9,264 nucleotides of DNA from Betaproteobacteria bacterium (GTDB lineage Bacteria; Pseudomonadota; Gammaproteobacteria; Burkholderiales; Nitrosomonadaceae). The notes under the pieces were generated by a model. That model saw only the letters and a program-made list of their open reading frames with translations. It did not search any database and had not been told where the DNA came from. The position numbers and the translations under genes were made by a program. The stretch is taken from NCBI GenBank assembly GCA_022601315.1, contig JAHZIU010000153.1, positions 1 to 9,264 on the forward strand. Reading direction: 5' to 3'. Positions 1-6,784 of this stretch are shown piece by piece (positions within the stretch are counted from its first letter, which is position 1; each line of letters begins with the position of its first letter).

Positions 1-1
1 T

Positions 2-118
2 TCAATTTGCCTGAGTGTCACGCTTTACGCTAAAAATAAAGTAAAAGCTGAATCCGCAAAAAGCAAACGGGCTGAGTTGCGCTGGTTTTTATCACGGGTA
101 GTAATTAATTATGTTTGA
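2..118 (+). CDS. Possible C-terminal tail of an upstream gene (5' end outside window)
   Basis: Frame 2 is open from the left edge through 38 codons to a TGA at 116-118, overlapping the first codons of the ABC ATPase by 8 nt. The peptide starts hydrophobic (SICLSVTLYA), continues with a lysine-rich basic stretch and ends in [13 protein letters not shown]. The other two plus-strand frames hit stops early. No promoter is evident before the ATPase, and genes in this cluster overlap, so an upstream cotranscribed gene is plausible. The piece is too short to assign a family and could be chance openness in 117 nt. Confidence 0.3.
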   Translation, partial: SICLSVTLYAKNKVKAESAKSKRAELRWFLSRVVINYV

Positions 119-776
119 GTTACGCAATATCAACAAAGCTTATTCTGAAGAACGGCAGGTGTTAGTTAATTTGTCGTATAAAATAAATGCTGGTGAGTAT
201 GTGGCTGTGATGGGTGATTCCGGTGTCGGTAAATCAACCTTACTTAACCTAATTGCTGGTTTGGATGTTCCTGATTCTGGCGAGATACTGGTTGATGGTG
301 TAGCAATTTCATCATTAGACGATGACGCAGCAACTTTGTTGAGACGTAAAGAATTCGGTTTTGTTTTTCAAGCGTTTCATATTTTGCCGCATTTGACGTT
401 GGAACAAAATATTTCTTTGCCTTTGTTGCTCAATGATATATCTCTTGATCGTGTTGGGCAAATGTTGGTTGATGTTGGGCTGGCTGGAAGAGGGCATCAT
501 TTCCCACGCCAATTATCAGGGGGTGAACTACAGCGGATTGCTATTGCACGTGCGTTAATACATCGCCCCAAATTAGTCATGGCAGATGAACCGACGGGTA
601 ATCTTGATCCAGAAACAGCGCATGATATTCTCATGCTAATGCGTCATGAGATTAAAGCGAATGGCGCATCCGGTATTATCGTGACACATTCTGATGCTGC
701 TGCGGCTACTGCAGATTATGTTTTGCGCTTGAGCAAGCATGGGCTGCAACTTGTGGACTCTGGACAGACCGAATGA
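111..776 (+). CDS. ABC transporter ATP-binding protein, LolD/YbbA (MacB-like) family
   Basis: This 221-residue protein is a complete single nucleotide-binding domain, the usual length for LolD, YbbA and FtsE-type ATPases. Visible motifs are Walker [10 protein letters not shown] (residues 35-43), a Q-loop glutamine near 87 (FVFQAFH), the ABC signature LSGGE (135-139), Walker B LVMADE (155-160) followed by the D-loop region, and the switch histidine in IVTHSD (193). The family energises FtsX-like permeases that act on lipoproteins, lipids or periplasmic enzymes rather than importing small solutes. It would sit on the cytoplasmic face with the permease encoded next. The last 4 nt overlap the permease start (ATGA), implying translational coupling. 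The start at 111 is the only ATG ahead of the conserved N-terminal strand; its ribosome binding site (GGGTAG, 96-101) is weak. LolD proper is unlikely because the partner is a single 847-residue permease of YbbP type and no LolC or LolE is present. Confidence 0.93.
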   Translation: MFELRNINKAYSEERQVLVNLSYKINAGEYVAVMGDSGVGKSTLLNLIAGLDVPDSGEILVDGVAISSLDDDAATLLRRKEFGFVFQAFHILPHLTLEQNISLPLLLNDISLDRVGQMLVDVGLAGRGHHFPRQLSGGELQRIAIARALIHRPKLVMADEPTGNLDPETAHDILMLMRHEIKANGASGIIVTHSDAAAATADYVLRLSKHGLQLVDSGQTE

Positions 777-3316
777 AAACCAAGTCATTAACGAGTTGGT
801 TGATGTTTGGTGAATGGCGTGGACATATTATGCAGTGGTTGGTGGTTATTATGGCTATTGCGTTGGGTGTTGCGTTAGGTTTTTCCATTCATTTGATTAA
901 TACAGCTGCTTTAAATGAATTTTCAGCGGCCAGCAAAAGTCTTTCTGGTCAATCTGATCTGCAAGTGCATAGCAAGCAGTCAATGTTTGACGAAGCGCTT
1001 TTTCCGGTGTTGGCTCAATATGAAGGTGTAGCGTTAGCTAATCCAGTACTGGAATTCGAGGTTGTGGTGCCCGAAAAACTTGAAAGTAATGACCACAAAC
1101 TAAAAGTAATGGGCATTGATATGTTTCGTGCAACTATGATTTCTCCCGACTTGTTGGGTGTTACCGAGGAAGGGAATCAGTTGGACCGTTTAGCGGACGA
1201 TGCAATTTTCTTGTCACCGACAGCAATGGAATGGTTGCAAGTTGAGCGAGGTGATTTATTACAACTGAATGTTGGGTTGCAAACCATTAAATTACGCGTA
1301 GCAGGTGGTTTGGTACGGGCACGTGCAGGTCAACGTATTGCTGTGATGGATATTGGCGTCTCGCAGTGGCGATTTCATTATCTTGGGTTGCTCTCTCGTA
1401 TTGAACTGAAATTAAAGCCAGGTATTAATCATGAAACATTCAAAGTGAAGTTGGGTGATGCCTTGGGCGAGCATTATTTTATTACTGAAATCGCTGATCA
1501 GGAAACACGTGTAGCCAATATGTCGCGTGCTTATCGTGTGAATTTAAATATGTTGGCTTTAGTGGCGTTATTCACAGGTGCATTTTTGGTGTTTTCTACG
1601 CAGGCATTATCAATTATTCGGCGGCGTCATCAGTTTGCATTGTTGCGAGTACTGGGAATGACGCGATTACAGCTTTTACGACAGGTTATATTGGAAGGTG
1701 TGATTCTTGGAATGATTGGTTCGTTACTGGGCTTGGCTTTAGGCTATGCAACAGCAGCTATGGCGATATATTTCCTGGGGGGGGATTTGGGAAGCAGCTT
1801 TTTCCCCGGTGTTCAGCCAAATATTCATTTTAGCCCACTGGCAGCTATGATCTTTTTTATGGTTGGGATGGGTGTTACTTTGTTGGGCAGTATTGCGCCG
1901 GCTTGGGAGGCTGCATGTGCAAAACCAGCAAGAGCGCTTAAGTCGGATGGTGATGAACTGTCGATTTCCAGGCGACCTATTCCTTGGTTTGCCATTATTT
2001 GTTTAACACTAGCCATCATATTTACGCAATTACCGCCTGTTTTAGAGTTGCCCATTTACGGTTATTTGGCGATCGCATTACTACTAATTGGTGGGGTTGC
2101 TTTAATGCAGTGGTTTTCGGCTATGGTCTTTACTTTTATGGTGCGTGTTAGGCGAGGTAATTCAGGTGCAGTTGCTACATTGGTGTTGGCGCGGCTGGCT
2201 AATGCACCGAACTTGGCTGCTATTGCGCTTGGTGGTGTACTGGCAAGTTTTAGCTTGATGGTGGCAATGGCAATTATGGTAACCAGTTTCCGGATATCGG
2301 TAGATGAATGGTTGGGACATGTATTGCCGGCTGATCTATATGTGAGGGCGGCTTCAATTGGAGATCAAGGCGGTTTTCAATTGAATGAGCAAAAAGCACT
2401 GGCTGGTTTGTCGGGTTTTACGCGAGCCGATTTCTTCCGTACGCAGCAATTAATTTTAGACCCGACTCGTCCAGAAATTACGTTATTTGCCCGCACTATT
2501 GATATGAGTGACCCAAGTAATACGATACCACTGACCGATGACGTGATTGCTGCTGCATTGTTGCCTCAAGATGTGATGCCTATATGGGTATCAGAGGCAA
2601 TGGTAGATTTATATGGCTTTCGTGTTGGAAAGCAGGTCACATTGCCTCTAGGTAAGGGATTGCATGAATTCTTTGTGGCAGGCATCTGGCGTGATTATGG
2701 TCGGCAATTCGGAGCTGTGCAAATACGGTTGGCTGATTATCAAGTGTTAACAGAGGATTTTAGTAGTAATTCTGTAGGATTATGGTTGCAGCCTGGGATG
2801 ACTGTAAGTGAGATTGAAAGTGTTTTACGCCAGTTACCTTTTGGTGATGCATTGGAAATATCGTGGTCGGGTGATATTCGAGCGCAAAGTTTGCAAATAT
2901 TTGATCGCAGTTTTGCGGTAACGTATTTATTGGCAATAGTGGCTGTGGTGATTGGATTGCTAGGTGTTGCCGCCAGTTTTTCAGCACAAACATTGGCGCG
3001 TGTTAAAGAGTTCGGCATGTTACGCCATATAGGTGTCAAGCGTCGCCAGATACTGATTATGTTGGCAGCTGAAGGTGGTTTTTTAACAGCACTTGGCGTA
3101 ATGCTAGGGTTTCTATTAGGTTGGAGTATTAGTCTGATTCTGGTATTTATTGTGAATCCGCAATCTTTCCACTGGACGATGCAGCTACATTTCCCATGGG
3201 GATGGTTATTCATAGTAGCCAGTGTTATGTTAGTTTCAGCTGCTATCACTGCACTAATTGCAGGGCGTCACGCGATTTCAGGTAGTGCGATACATGCAGT
3301 GCGGGAGGACTGGTAA
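773..3316 (+). CDS. FtsX-family ABC transporter permease, YbbP-like (two FtsX domains)
   Basis: An 847-residue inner-membrane permease. I count ten likely helices: about 20-42, 258-282, 304-333, 355-377, 405-420, 430-453, 481-503, 718-738, 770-793 and 812-831. Two large extracytoplasmic segments lie at about 43-255 and 504-717. The arrangement is a duplicated FtsX/MacB-type unit, as in E. coli YbbP (about 800 residues, ten helices); the helix blocks after each large loop are the FtsX domains (for example IIRRRHQFALLRVLGMTR, and ARVKEFGMLRHIGVKRRQI near the C-terminus). Members of this class normally transmit force to periplasmic proteins or extract lipidated substrates; the substrate here is unknown. 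The gene starts 4 nt inside the ATPase gene and its stop shares one base with the start of the next gene, so the three are almost certainly one transcript. A run of eight G at 1777-1784 encodes Gly-Gly and is a potential slippage site. Confidence 0.9.
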   Translation: MKTKSLTSWLMFGEWRGHIMQWLVVIMAIALGVALGFSIHLINTAALNEFSAASKSLSGQSDLQVHSKQSMFDEALFPVLAQYEGVALANPVLEFEVVVPEKLESNDHKLKVMGIDMFRATMISPDLLGVTEEGNQLDRLADDAIFLSPTAMEWLQVERGDLLQLNVGLQTIKLRVAGGLVRARAGQRIAVMDIGVSQWRFHYLGLLSRIELKLKPGINHETFKVKLGDALGEHYFITEIADQETRVANMSRAYRVNLNMLALVALFTGAFLVFSTQALSIIRRRHQFALLRVLGMTRLQLLRQVILEGVILGMIGSLLGLALGYATAAMAIYFLGGDLGSSFFPGVQPNIHFSPLAAMIFFMVGMGVTLLGSIAPAWEAACAKPARALKSDGDELSISRRPIPWFAIICLTLAIIFTQLPPVLELPIYGYLAIALLLIGGVALMQWFSAMVFTFMVRVRRGNSGAVATLVLARLANAPNLAAIALGGVLASFSLMVAMAIMVTSFRISVDEWLGHVLPADLYVRAASIGDQGGFQLNEQKALAGLSGFTRADFFRTQQLILDPTRPEITLFARTIDMSDPSNTIPLTDDVIAAALLPQDVMPIWVSEAMVDLYGFRVGKQVTLPLGKGLHEFFVAGIWRDYGRQFGAVQIRLADYQVLTEDFSSNSVGLWLQPGMTVSEIESVLRQLPFGDALEISWSGDIRAQSLQIFDRSFAVTYLLAIVAVVIGLLGVAASFSAQTLARVKEFGMLRHIGVKRRQILIMLAAEGGFLTALGVMLGFLLGWSISLILVFIVNPQSFHWTMQLHFPWGWLFIVASVMLVSAAITALIAGRHAISGSAIHAVREDW
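1777..1784 (+). repeat. Eight-base poly-G tract inside the permease gene
   Basis: Eight consecutive G read as part of Leu-Gly-Gly-Asp at the end of the third predicted helix. A one-base gain or loss would truncate the permease after roughly 335 residues and could uncouple the downstream gene. The frame is intact as given. Confidence 0.9.
3304..3308 (+). promoter_or_regulatory. Ribosome binding site for the AttH-like gene
   Basis: GGAGG lies 7 nt before the ATG at 3316, inside the last codons of the permease gene. It fixes the start and shows that the 1-nt stop/start overlap (TAATG) is used with its own strong initiation signal. Confidence 0.8.
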
Positions 3317-4425
3317 TGCAACGATCTATACGTAACAAATATTACATATTTTCTATTGTTAGGATAGTCATCTTGTTAATAAGTTTTATGGCTGCAAATA
3401 TTTTTGCAGAGCCATCTAAATTTAAGACGGTTGTGCCAGAATATGTGCTTACTTTTCCCCATGATTACGGGATGCATGAAGATTTTCGCATTGAGTGGTG
3501 GTATATAACAGGATGGCTGGAAACTACAAAAAGCAAAGAACCACTGGGTTTTCAGGTTACTTTTTTTCGCTACGCTACCGGCTATAATCAGGAAAACCCA
3601 AGTCGTTTTGCAGCCAAATATTTAATTATTGCGCATCTCGCATTATCAGATCCGGCGGTGGGAAAACTGATGCACGAAGAGAAGACGGCACGTGAAGGCT
3701 TTGACTTAGCGTATGCCAAGCAAGGTAATACCGATGTTAAAGTGGATGATTGGACGCTTGTGCGAGAGGAAGATGGTCGTTATGTGGTAGATATGCAAGC
3801 CAATGATTTTGGGTTACAGCTATCGTTGACGCCAACACAAATGATGTTGTTGCAGGACAAAAATGGTTTCTCTCGTAAGGGGCCAAAACCAGAGCAAGCC
3901 AGTTATTACTATAGTGAGCCGCATTTAAGTGTGACAGGTACAGTTTTTCGTCAAGATAAGCCTGTTGCAGTTACTGGTCGCGCTTGGCTTGATCATGAAT
4001 GGTCTTCAGAATATCTTGATTCGGACGCTGATGGATGGGATTGGGTTGGTGCAAATTTAGATGACGGCTCATCCCTAATGGCTTTTCAGATTCGACGAAA
4101 AAAAGGTGGCAAGCTTTGGGCTTATGCGGCATTACGTGATGCGGCTGGCCACGTTACTTTTTTTGAACCTGGACAGGTTGAATTTACACCGATACGCACT
4201 TGGCGATCTCCACATACTGATGCGACTTATCCAGTTGCCATGCGTATTCGTACAGATAAGATAGTATGGCGACTCATACCGCTATTTGATGATCAAGAGC
4301 TTGATTCACGTCAATCAACTGGGGCTGTTTATTGGGAAGGTGCGGTAATACTTTCCAAGGATGGTAAACCAGCCGGACAAGGTTATCTTGAATTAACTGG
4401 CTATGTGCAGCCGCTGGAAATGTGA
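3316..4425 (+). CDS. Secreted AttH/CrtC-family (lipocalin-like) protein
   Basis: A 369-residue exported protein. The N-terminus has basic residues, a hydrophobic core and a likely signal peptidase I site after IFA (residues 29-31); no lipobox cysteine is seen. Family signatures are FPHDYGMH (47-54) followed by EWWYITGWLE (60-69), then GRAWLDHEWS (221-230) and GWDWVGANLDDG (240-251). These mark the AttH / hydroxyneurosporene synthase (carotenoid 1,2-hydratase) superfamily, whose fold is a double lipocalin-like barrel. Database labels such as 'carotenoid 1,2-hydratase' or 'predicted secreted hydrolase' follow from homology only; no carotenoid genes are present. Family members often stand beside ABC ATPase and permease genes, as in the Agrobacterium attEFGH cluster, and I recall a solved structure from Nitrosomonas europaea. 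A role as periplasmic lipid-like ligand carrier or enzyme working with the ABC pair is inferred. Confidence 0.9.
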   Translation: MQRSIRNKYYIFSIVRIVILLISFMAANIFAEPSKFKTVVPEYVLTFPHDYGMHEDFRIEWWYITGWLETTKSKEPLGFQVTFFRYATGYNQENPSRFAAKYLIIAHLALSDPAVGKLMHEEKTAREGFDLAYAKQGNTDVKVDDWTLVREEDGRYVVDMQANDFGLQLSLTPTQMMLLQDKNGFSRKGPKPEQASYYYSEPHLSVTGTVFRQDKPVAVTGRAWLDHEWSSEYLDSDADGWDWVGANLDDGSSLMAFQIRRKKGGKLWAYAALRDAAGHVTFFEPGQVEFTPIRTWRSPHTDATYPVAMRIRTDKIVWRLIPLFDDQELDSRQSTGAVYWEGAVILSKDGKPAGQGYLELTGYVQPLEM

Positions 4426-4459
4426 ACATATTTTGGTAATATGTCATCCTGATAGTGGA

Positions 4460-4488
4460 TTGACAGCGGGACTTATTATTTCAATACT
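4460..4488 (+). promoter_or_regulatory. Sigma-70 promoter candidate for the small membrane protein gene
   Basis: A perfect -35 TTGACA (4460-4465) is followed after exactly 17 nt by AATACT (4483-4488), a 4/6 match to the -10 consensus that keeps the key second A and last T. Transcription would begin near 4495 and give a leader of about 270 nt. The -35 also forms half of a TGTCA-N14-TGACA inverted repeat (4442-4446 and 4461-4465), a possible operator. Confidence 0.42.
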
Positions 4489-4568
4489 TTCATTATCTGG
4501 GAATCTGCGTTAGAATTATTGTTCGTTGTAGTCAGAGTAATGTGATTACTGCGAAATTTATAATAGAA

Positions 4569-4616
4569 TCAGTTTGTTACGCTTGGGAGCGAAGCAATGA
4601 TAGCGCTAAAAACTGA
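4569..4616 (+). other. Stem-loop in the leader of the small gene
   Basis: TCAGTTT (4569-4575) pairs with AAACTGA (4610-4616). The stem continues inward through TTA/TAA and GC/GC with single-base bulges on the 5' side (G4576, C4580). A TATAAT sits just upstream at 4559-4564, so a transcript starting there would begin with this structure. It does not match a riboswitch class that I recognise. Confidence 0.35.
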
Positions 4617-4753
4617 GACGAATTAATAAAATTTGCAAGCAGTAGTTATAACAACCCTAATATTTGTATGGTTGTGTAGTGGAGGGTCGGTATTATTAAT
4701 CGGCTTTAGGAAGTAAGTGAAGTAAAAATATCAATCAAGAAGTAAAACTCAAA

Positions 4754-4760
4754 AAGGAGA
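4754..4760 (+). promoter_or_regulatory. Strong ribosome binding site of the small gene
   Basis: AAGGAGA lies 7 nt before the ATG at 4768. It is among the best Shine-Dalgarno matches in the window and is the main reason to accept so short a gene. Confidence 0.85.
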
Positions 4761-4767
4761 CAGTATT

Positions 4768-4875
4768 ATGAGTGAAGAAAACAGAAGAGAAACAGACGCA
4801 CAAGTATTAAGATTATTCGGTATGTGTGTAGTAGGTTTCATCGCTATTGGACTGGTTGTATATAACGTATTCTAA
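4768..4875 (+). CDS. Small single-helix membrane protein (35 aa), unknown function
   Basis: ATG to TAA encodes 35 residues. The first 15 are polar and charged (MSEENRRETDAQVLR); residues 16-35 are an uninterrupted hydrophobic helix containing Cys20 and glycines at 18, 23 and 28, ending at the C-terminus (VVYNVF). This is a tail-anchored or N-in single-span topology with the arginines on the likely cytoplasmic side. A near-ideal ribosome binding site, an upstream promoter candidate and a strong terminator 70 nt downstream make it a self-contained unit. I do not recognise the family. Single-helix proteins of this size are often accessory subunits of membrane complexes (CydX and CcoQ are examples of the class), but no similarity to those is evident. 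Confidence 0.75.
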   Translation: MSEENRRETDAQVLRLFGMCVVGFIAIGLVVYNVF

Positions 4876-4945
4876 ATTGAATAAATTTAGATAATATCCT
4901 TATGTAATTTGGTTTTACACTTACTTGCATATGGGTATGAATTTT

Positions 4946-4993
4946 GAGCCCATGCATCTATTTGAAAGAATAGAAGCATGGGTTCTTTATTTT
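4946..4993 (+). terminator. Intrinsic terminator after the small gene
   Basis: GAGCCCATGC (4946-4955) pairs with GCATGGGTTC (4976-4985), with one G-U pair. After an A-A mismatch, TCTA pairs with TAGA, leaving a 10-nt loop. The T-rich tail TTTATTTT (4986-4993) is on the plus-strand side, so it ends transcription from the left. The minus-strand side has no comparable T-run, so it is a poor terminator for the converging glpD operon. Confidence 0.8.
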
Positions 4994-5116
4994 GGTGGAG
5001 GTGTTTTGTATTGTCTTTCGGCTCAGGGCGCTAATGCTAGGCAATAATACTTTTACTATCGATCTGTACTTTTGTCTAAATAGAGTTCAAGAGGTACACA
5101 TTCATCGCACTCTGGA

Positions 5117-5130
5117 GACGCCATGGTGTC
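5117..5130. repeat. 14-nt near-palindrome just beyond glpD
   Basis: GACGCCATGGTGTC is symmetric except at one pair of positions. It lies about 30 nt past the glpD stop on the minus strand. No T-run follows on that strand, so it is not a standard terminator; it may be a 3'-end structure or nothing. Confidence 0.3.
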
Positions 5131-5158
5131 TGTCAGTTGATTGATGTTGATGAATTTG

Positions 5159-6784
5159 TCATATAAATTCAATATGCTGTTTTGAAAATGTTATGTCAGA
5201 ATTCAGGGTGGTTTTGTAACAGCTCTTAATTTCCTGTTCAATAGTCGCTTCATTCCAATTCATCTTACTGGCAATGCGTTTTGCAATTTGATGTAAATCA
5301 GTTTCTGTCAGTTTGGCTAGAATTAGTAAGGGTAAACGGCGGCGTATTAAGTCATCCAGGTGTATGACCATTTCGCAACGAGCACAGTGTATTAGATCGG
5401 CATATATAAATGGTAGTGACGGAGTGATGCGCTTCGCCAGGTTAGGTTCATTTTCAATCATGTGAAAAATATTAATAACCTGTTTGCCGTGACGACGTAC
5501 CAGCCATTTTGCACTTTCAACATCGACATCCAGGTTTATTGCATCTATTTGCATCATAACTGACCATTCAGCATAGTTTTCCTGTGGTGCCCAGGGAAAC
5601 GGTTGCTGGTGCGTTGTGCAACTTGAATGGATGTTGAGTTTTTCACAAATGGTGTTAACAATATTACTGGCATCTGATCGAGAAGAAGTCAGCTTGCCGC
5701 CAATGGCATAATGCACCCCATTAGGTGCAGTTTTTAATTCCCAATCCCGGCTGATACTAGATGGCATATCAGAGGTGGTTGATTGGGTGTTTTGTTTCAA
5801 TACACGTATTCCGGCAAAACTGCTGATGATGTCTTTTTCTGTCCAAGGGGTTTTCAGGTAATTATTGGCTGCAGCCAGTAAATACGAAACATCTGCTGCA
5901 TCGACACCGACCTGTTCAAGATTTTGATTATATTCGGTGTCGGTTGTTCCGAGTAAAGTATAGCCGTACCATGGGATCATAAAGAAAACCCGACCATCAG
6001 ATTTTGCGGTTAGTAGTAAGGCCTCGTCTTTTAGCACGCCAGGCATTATTAAATGTATACCTTTGGTTAGACGACACCAGTTATGGCCCCATTCATCGTT
6101 GGCTAACCATTGACCGGTAGTATAGACAATTTGTTTGGATTGGATTTCTTGCGTTGATTGTGTGAGTTGATCTTGAACAGTTGCGCCATAAGCACGACCA
6201 TTATCTTCTAATAAGCCTGTCAGTTTGCAGTAATTAACACAAACAGCACCGGACTGCACAGCACCGGAAATTAATTCAAGCACTAAGCGAGTATCGTCGG
6301 TTTGTGCATCTGCGTAGGTAAACCCACTGGTTAAAGCTTCATCAGTCAGTAGCGGAAAGTGCTCGTGAAAATCCTTGCGATTAAAATATTGGTGATGCAT
6401 TGTTGGATTGGCGTCATCAGAGAAATAATCATATAACATCAATCCGGCTTTAAATTGCAATCTGCCAATACGACTGTGTTTGTATACAGGCAAACCAAAA
6501 TGTAGTGGCCAGACCCGATGAGGGGCAAGTTGCAATAATAATTGGCGTTCTTTAATTGATTTCTTGACTAACTTGAAATCATAGGTTTCAAGGTAACGCA
6601 GACCGCCGTGGATTAATTTACTAGAAGCGGATGATGTAGCGCTTCCCCAATCATTTTGTTCGACAATGGCAACTTTGAGGCCTCGTAAAGCTGCGTCATA
6701 GGCAGTCCAGGCACCATAAATACCACCACCGCAAACCAGAAGGTCAAACTGTTGGTTTATTAATGCGGAAAAATCTCTGTTCAT
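5159..6784 (-). CDS. glpD: Aerobic glycerol-3-phosphate dehydrogenase (FAD, quinone-linked)
   Basis: A 541-residue flavoprotein, slightly longer than E. coli GlpD (about 500). It oxidises sn-glycerol-3-phosphate to dihydroxyacetone phosphate at the inner face of the cytoplasmic membrane and passes electrons to ubiquinone. The FAD-binding dinucleotide fold opens with FDLLVCGGGIYG (13-24), ending at the ribose-binding Glu42. The conserved SSKLIHGGLRYLE (54-66) is the family hallmark, and later motifs include MIPWYGYTLLGTTDTEYN and the FAGIRVL / GGKLTSSR segments. The C-terminal helical domain carries EMVIHLDDLIRRRLP, matching the GlpD C-terminal signature, and is preceded by an uncommon pair Cys467/Cys470 (HCARCEM). 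The ATG overlaps the ugpQ stop by 4 nt (ATGA) with little ribosome binding site, implying translational coupling. Last gene of the ankyrin-ugpQ-glpD operon; no glpK or glpF is nearby. Confidence 0.95.
   Translation of the reverse strand: MNRDFSALINQQFDLLVCGGGIYGAWTAYDAALRGLKVAIVEQNDWGSATSSASSKLIHGGLRYLETYDFKLVKKSIKERQLLLQLAPHRVWPLHFGLPVYKHSRIGRLQFKAGLMLYDYFSDDANPTMHHQYFNRKDFHEHFPLLTDEALTSGFTYADAQTDDTRLVLELISGAVQSGAVCVNYCKLTGLLEDNGRAYGATVQDQLTQSTQEIQSKQIVYTTGQWLANDEWGHNWCRLTKGIHLIMPGVLKDEALLLTAKSDGRVFFMIPWYGYTLLGTTDTEYNQNLEQVGVDAADVSYLLAAANNYLKTPWTEKDIISSFAGIRVLKQNTQSTTSDMPSSISRDWELKTAPNGVHYAIGGKLTSSRSDASNIVNTICEKLNIHSSCTTHQQPFPWAPQENYAEWSVMMQIDAINLDVDVESAKWLVRRHGKQVINIFHMIENEPNLAKRITPSLPFIYADLIHCARCEMVIHLDDLIRRRLPLLILAKLTETDLHQIAKRIASKMNWNEATIEQEIKSCYKTTLNSDITFSKQHIEFI

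Larger units (their letters stand above)
4426..4767 (+). other. 342-nt non-coding stretch: weak hairpin, promoter candidate and structured leader
   Basis: No convincing gene is seen. Directly after the AttH-like stop is an AT-rich 7-bp hairpin (4426-4432 with 4438-4444, loop of 5) with no T-run, so at most a weak terminator or 3'-end stabiliser. A sigma-70 promoter candidate follows (4460-4488), then a TATAAT without a good -35 (4559-4564), an imperfect 12-bp stem-loop (4569-4616), and a 6-bp hairpin ACAACC/GGTTGT (4651-4656 with 4670-4675). The stretch most likely serves as promoter and 5' leader of the small gene at 4768. Confidence 0.6.

Noticed and set aside
2740..3249. 169-codon open frame on the minus strand inside the permease gene
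   Set aside because: It lies opposite a clearly real membrane protein gene; the composition is that of an antisense shadow and no domain is recognisable.
3316..4425. Carotenoid 1,2-hydratase (crtC) as the true function
   Set aside because: The family name comes from homology; no carotenoid pathway genes are present and the ABC neighbourhood points to the AttH-like branch.
4426..4444. Intrinsic terminator after the AttH-like gene
   Set aside because: The 7-bp stem is all A-T/T-A apart from one C-G pair and is not followed by a T-run.
4559..4564. TATAAT as a full promoter
   Set aside because: No -35 match at 16-18 nt spacing and no extended -10 TG; kept only as a note in the leader description.
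4981..5039. Tiny TTG-start frame after GGTGGAGG (13 codons)
   Set aside because: Good ribosome binding site match, but it lies past the terminator and encodes only 13 residues with no other support.
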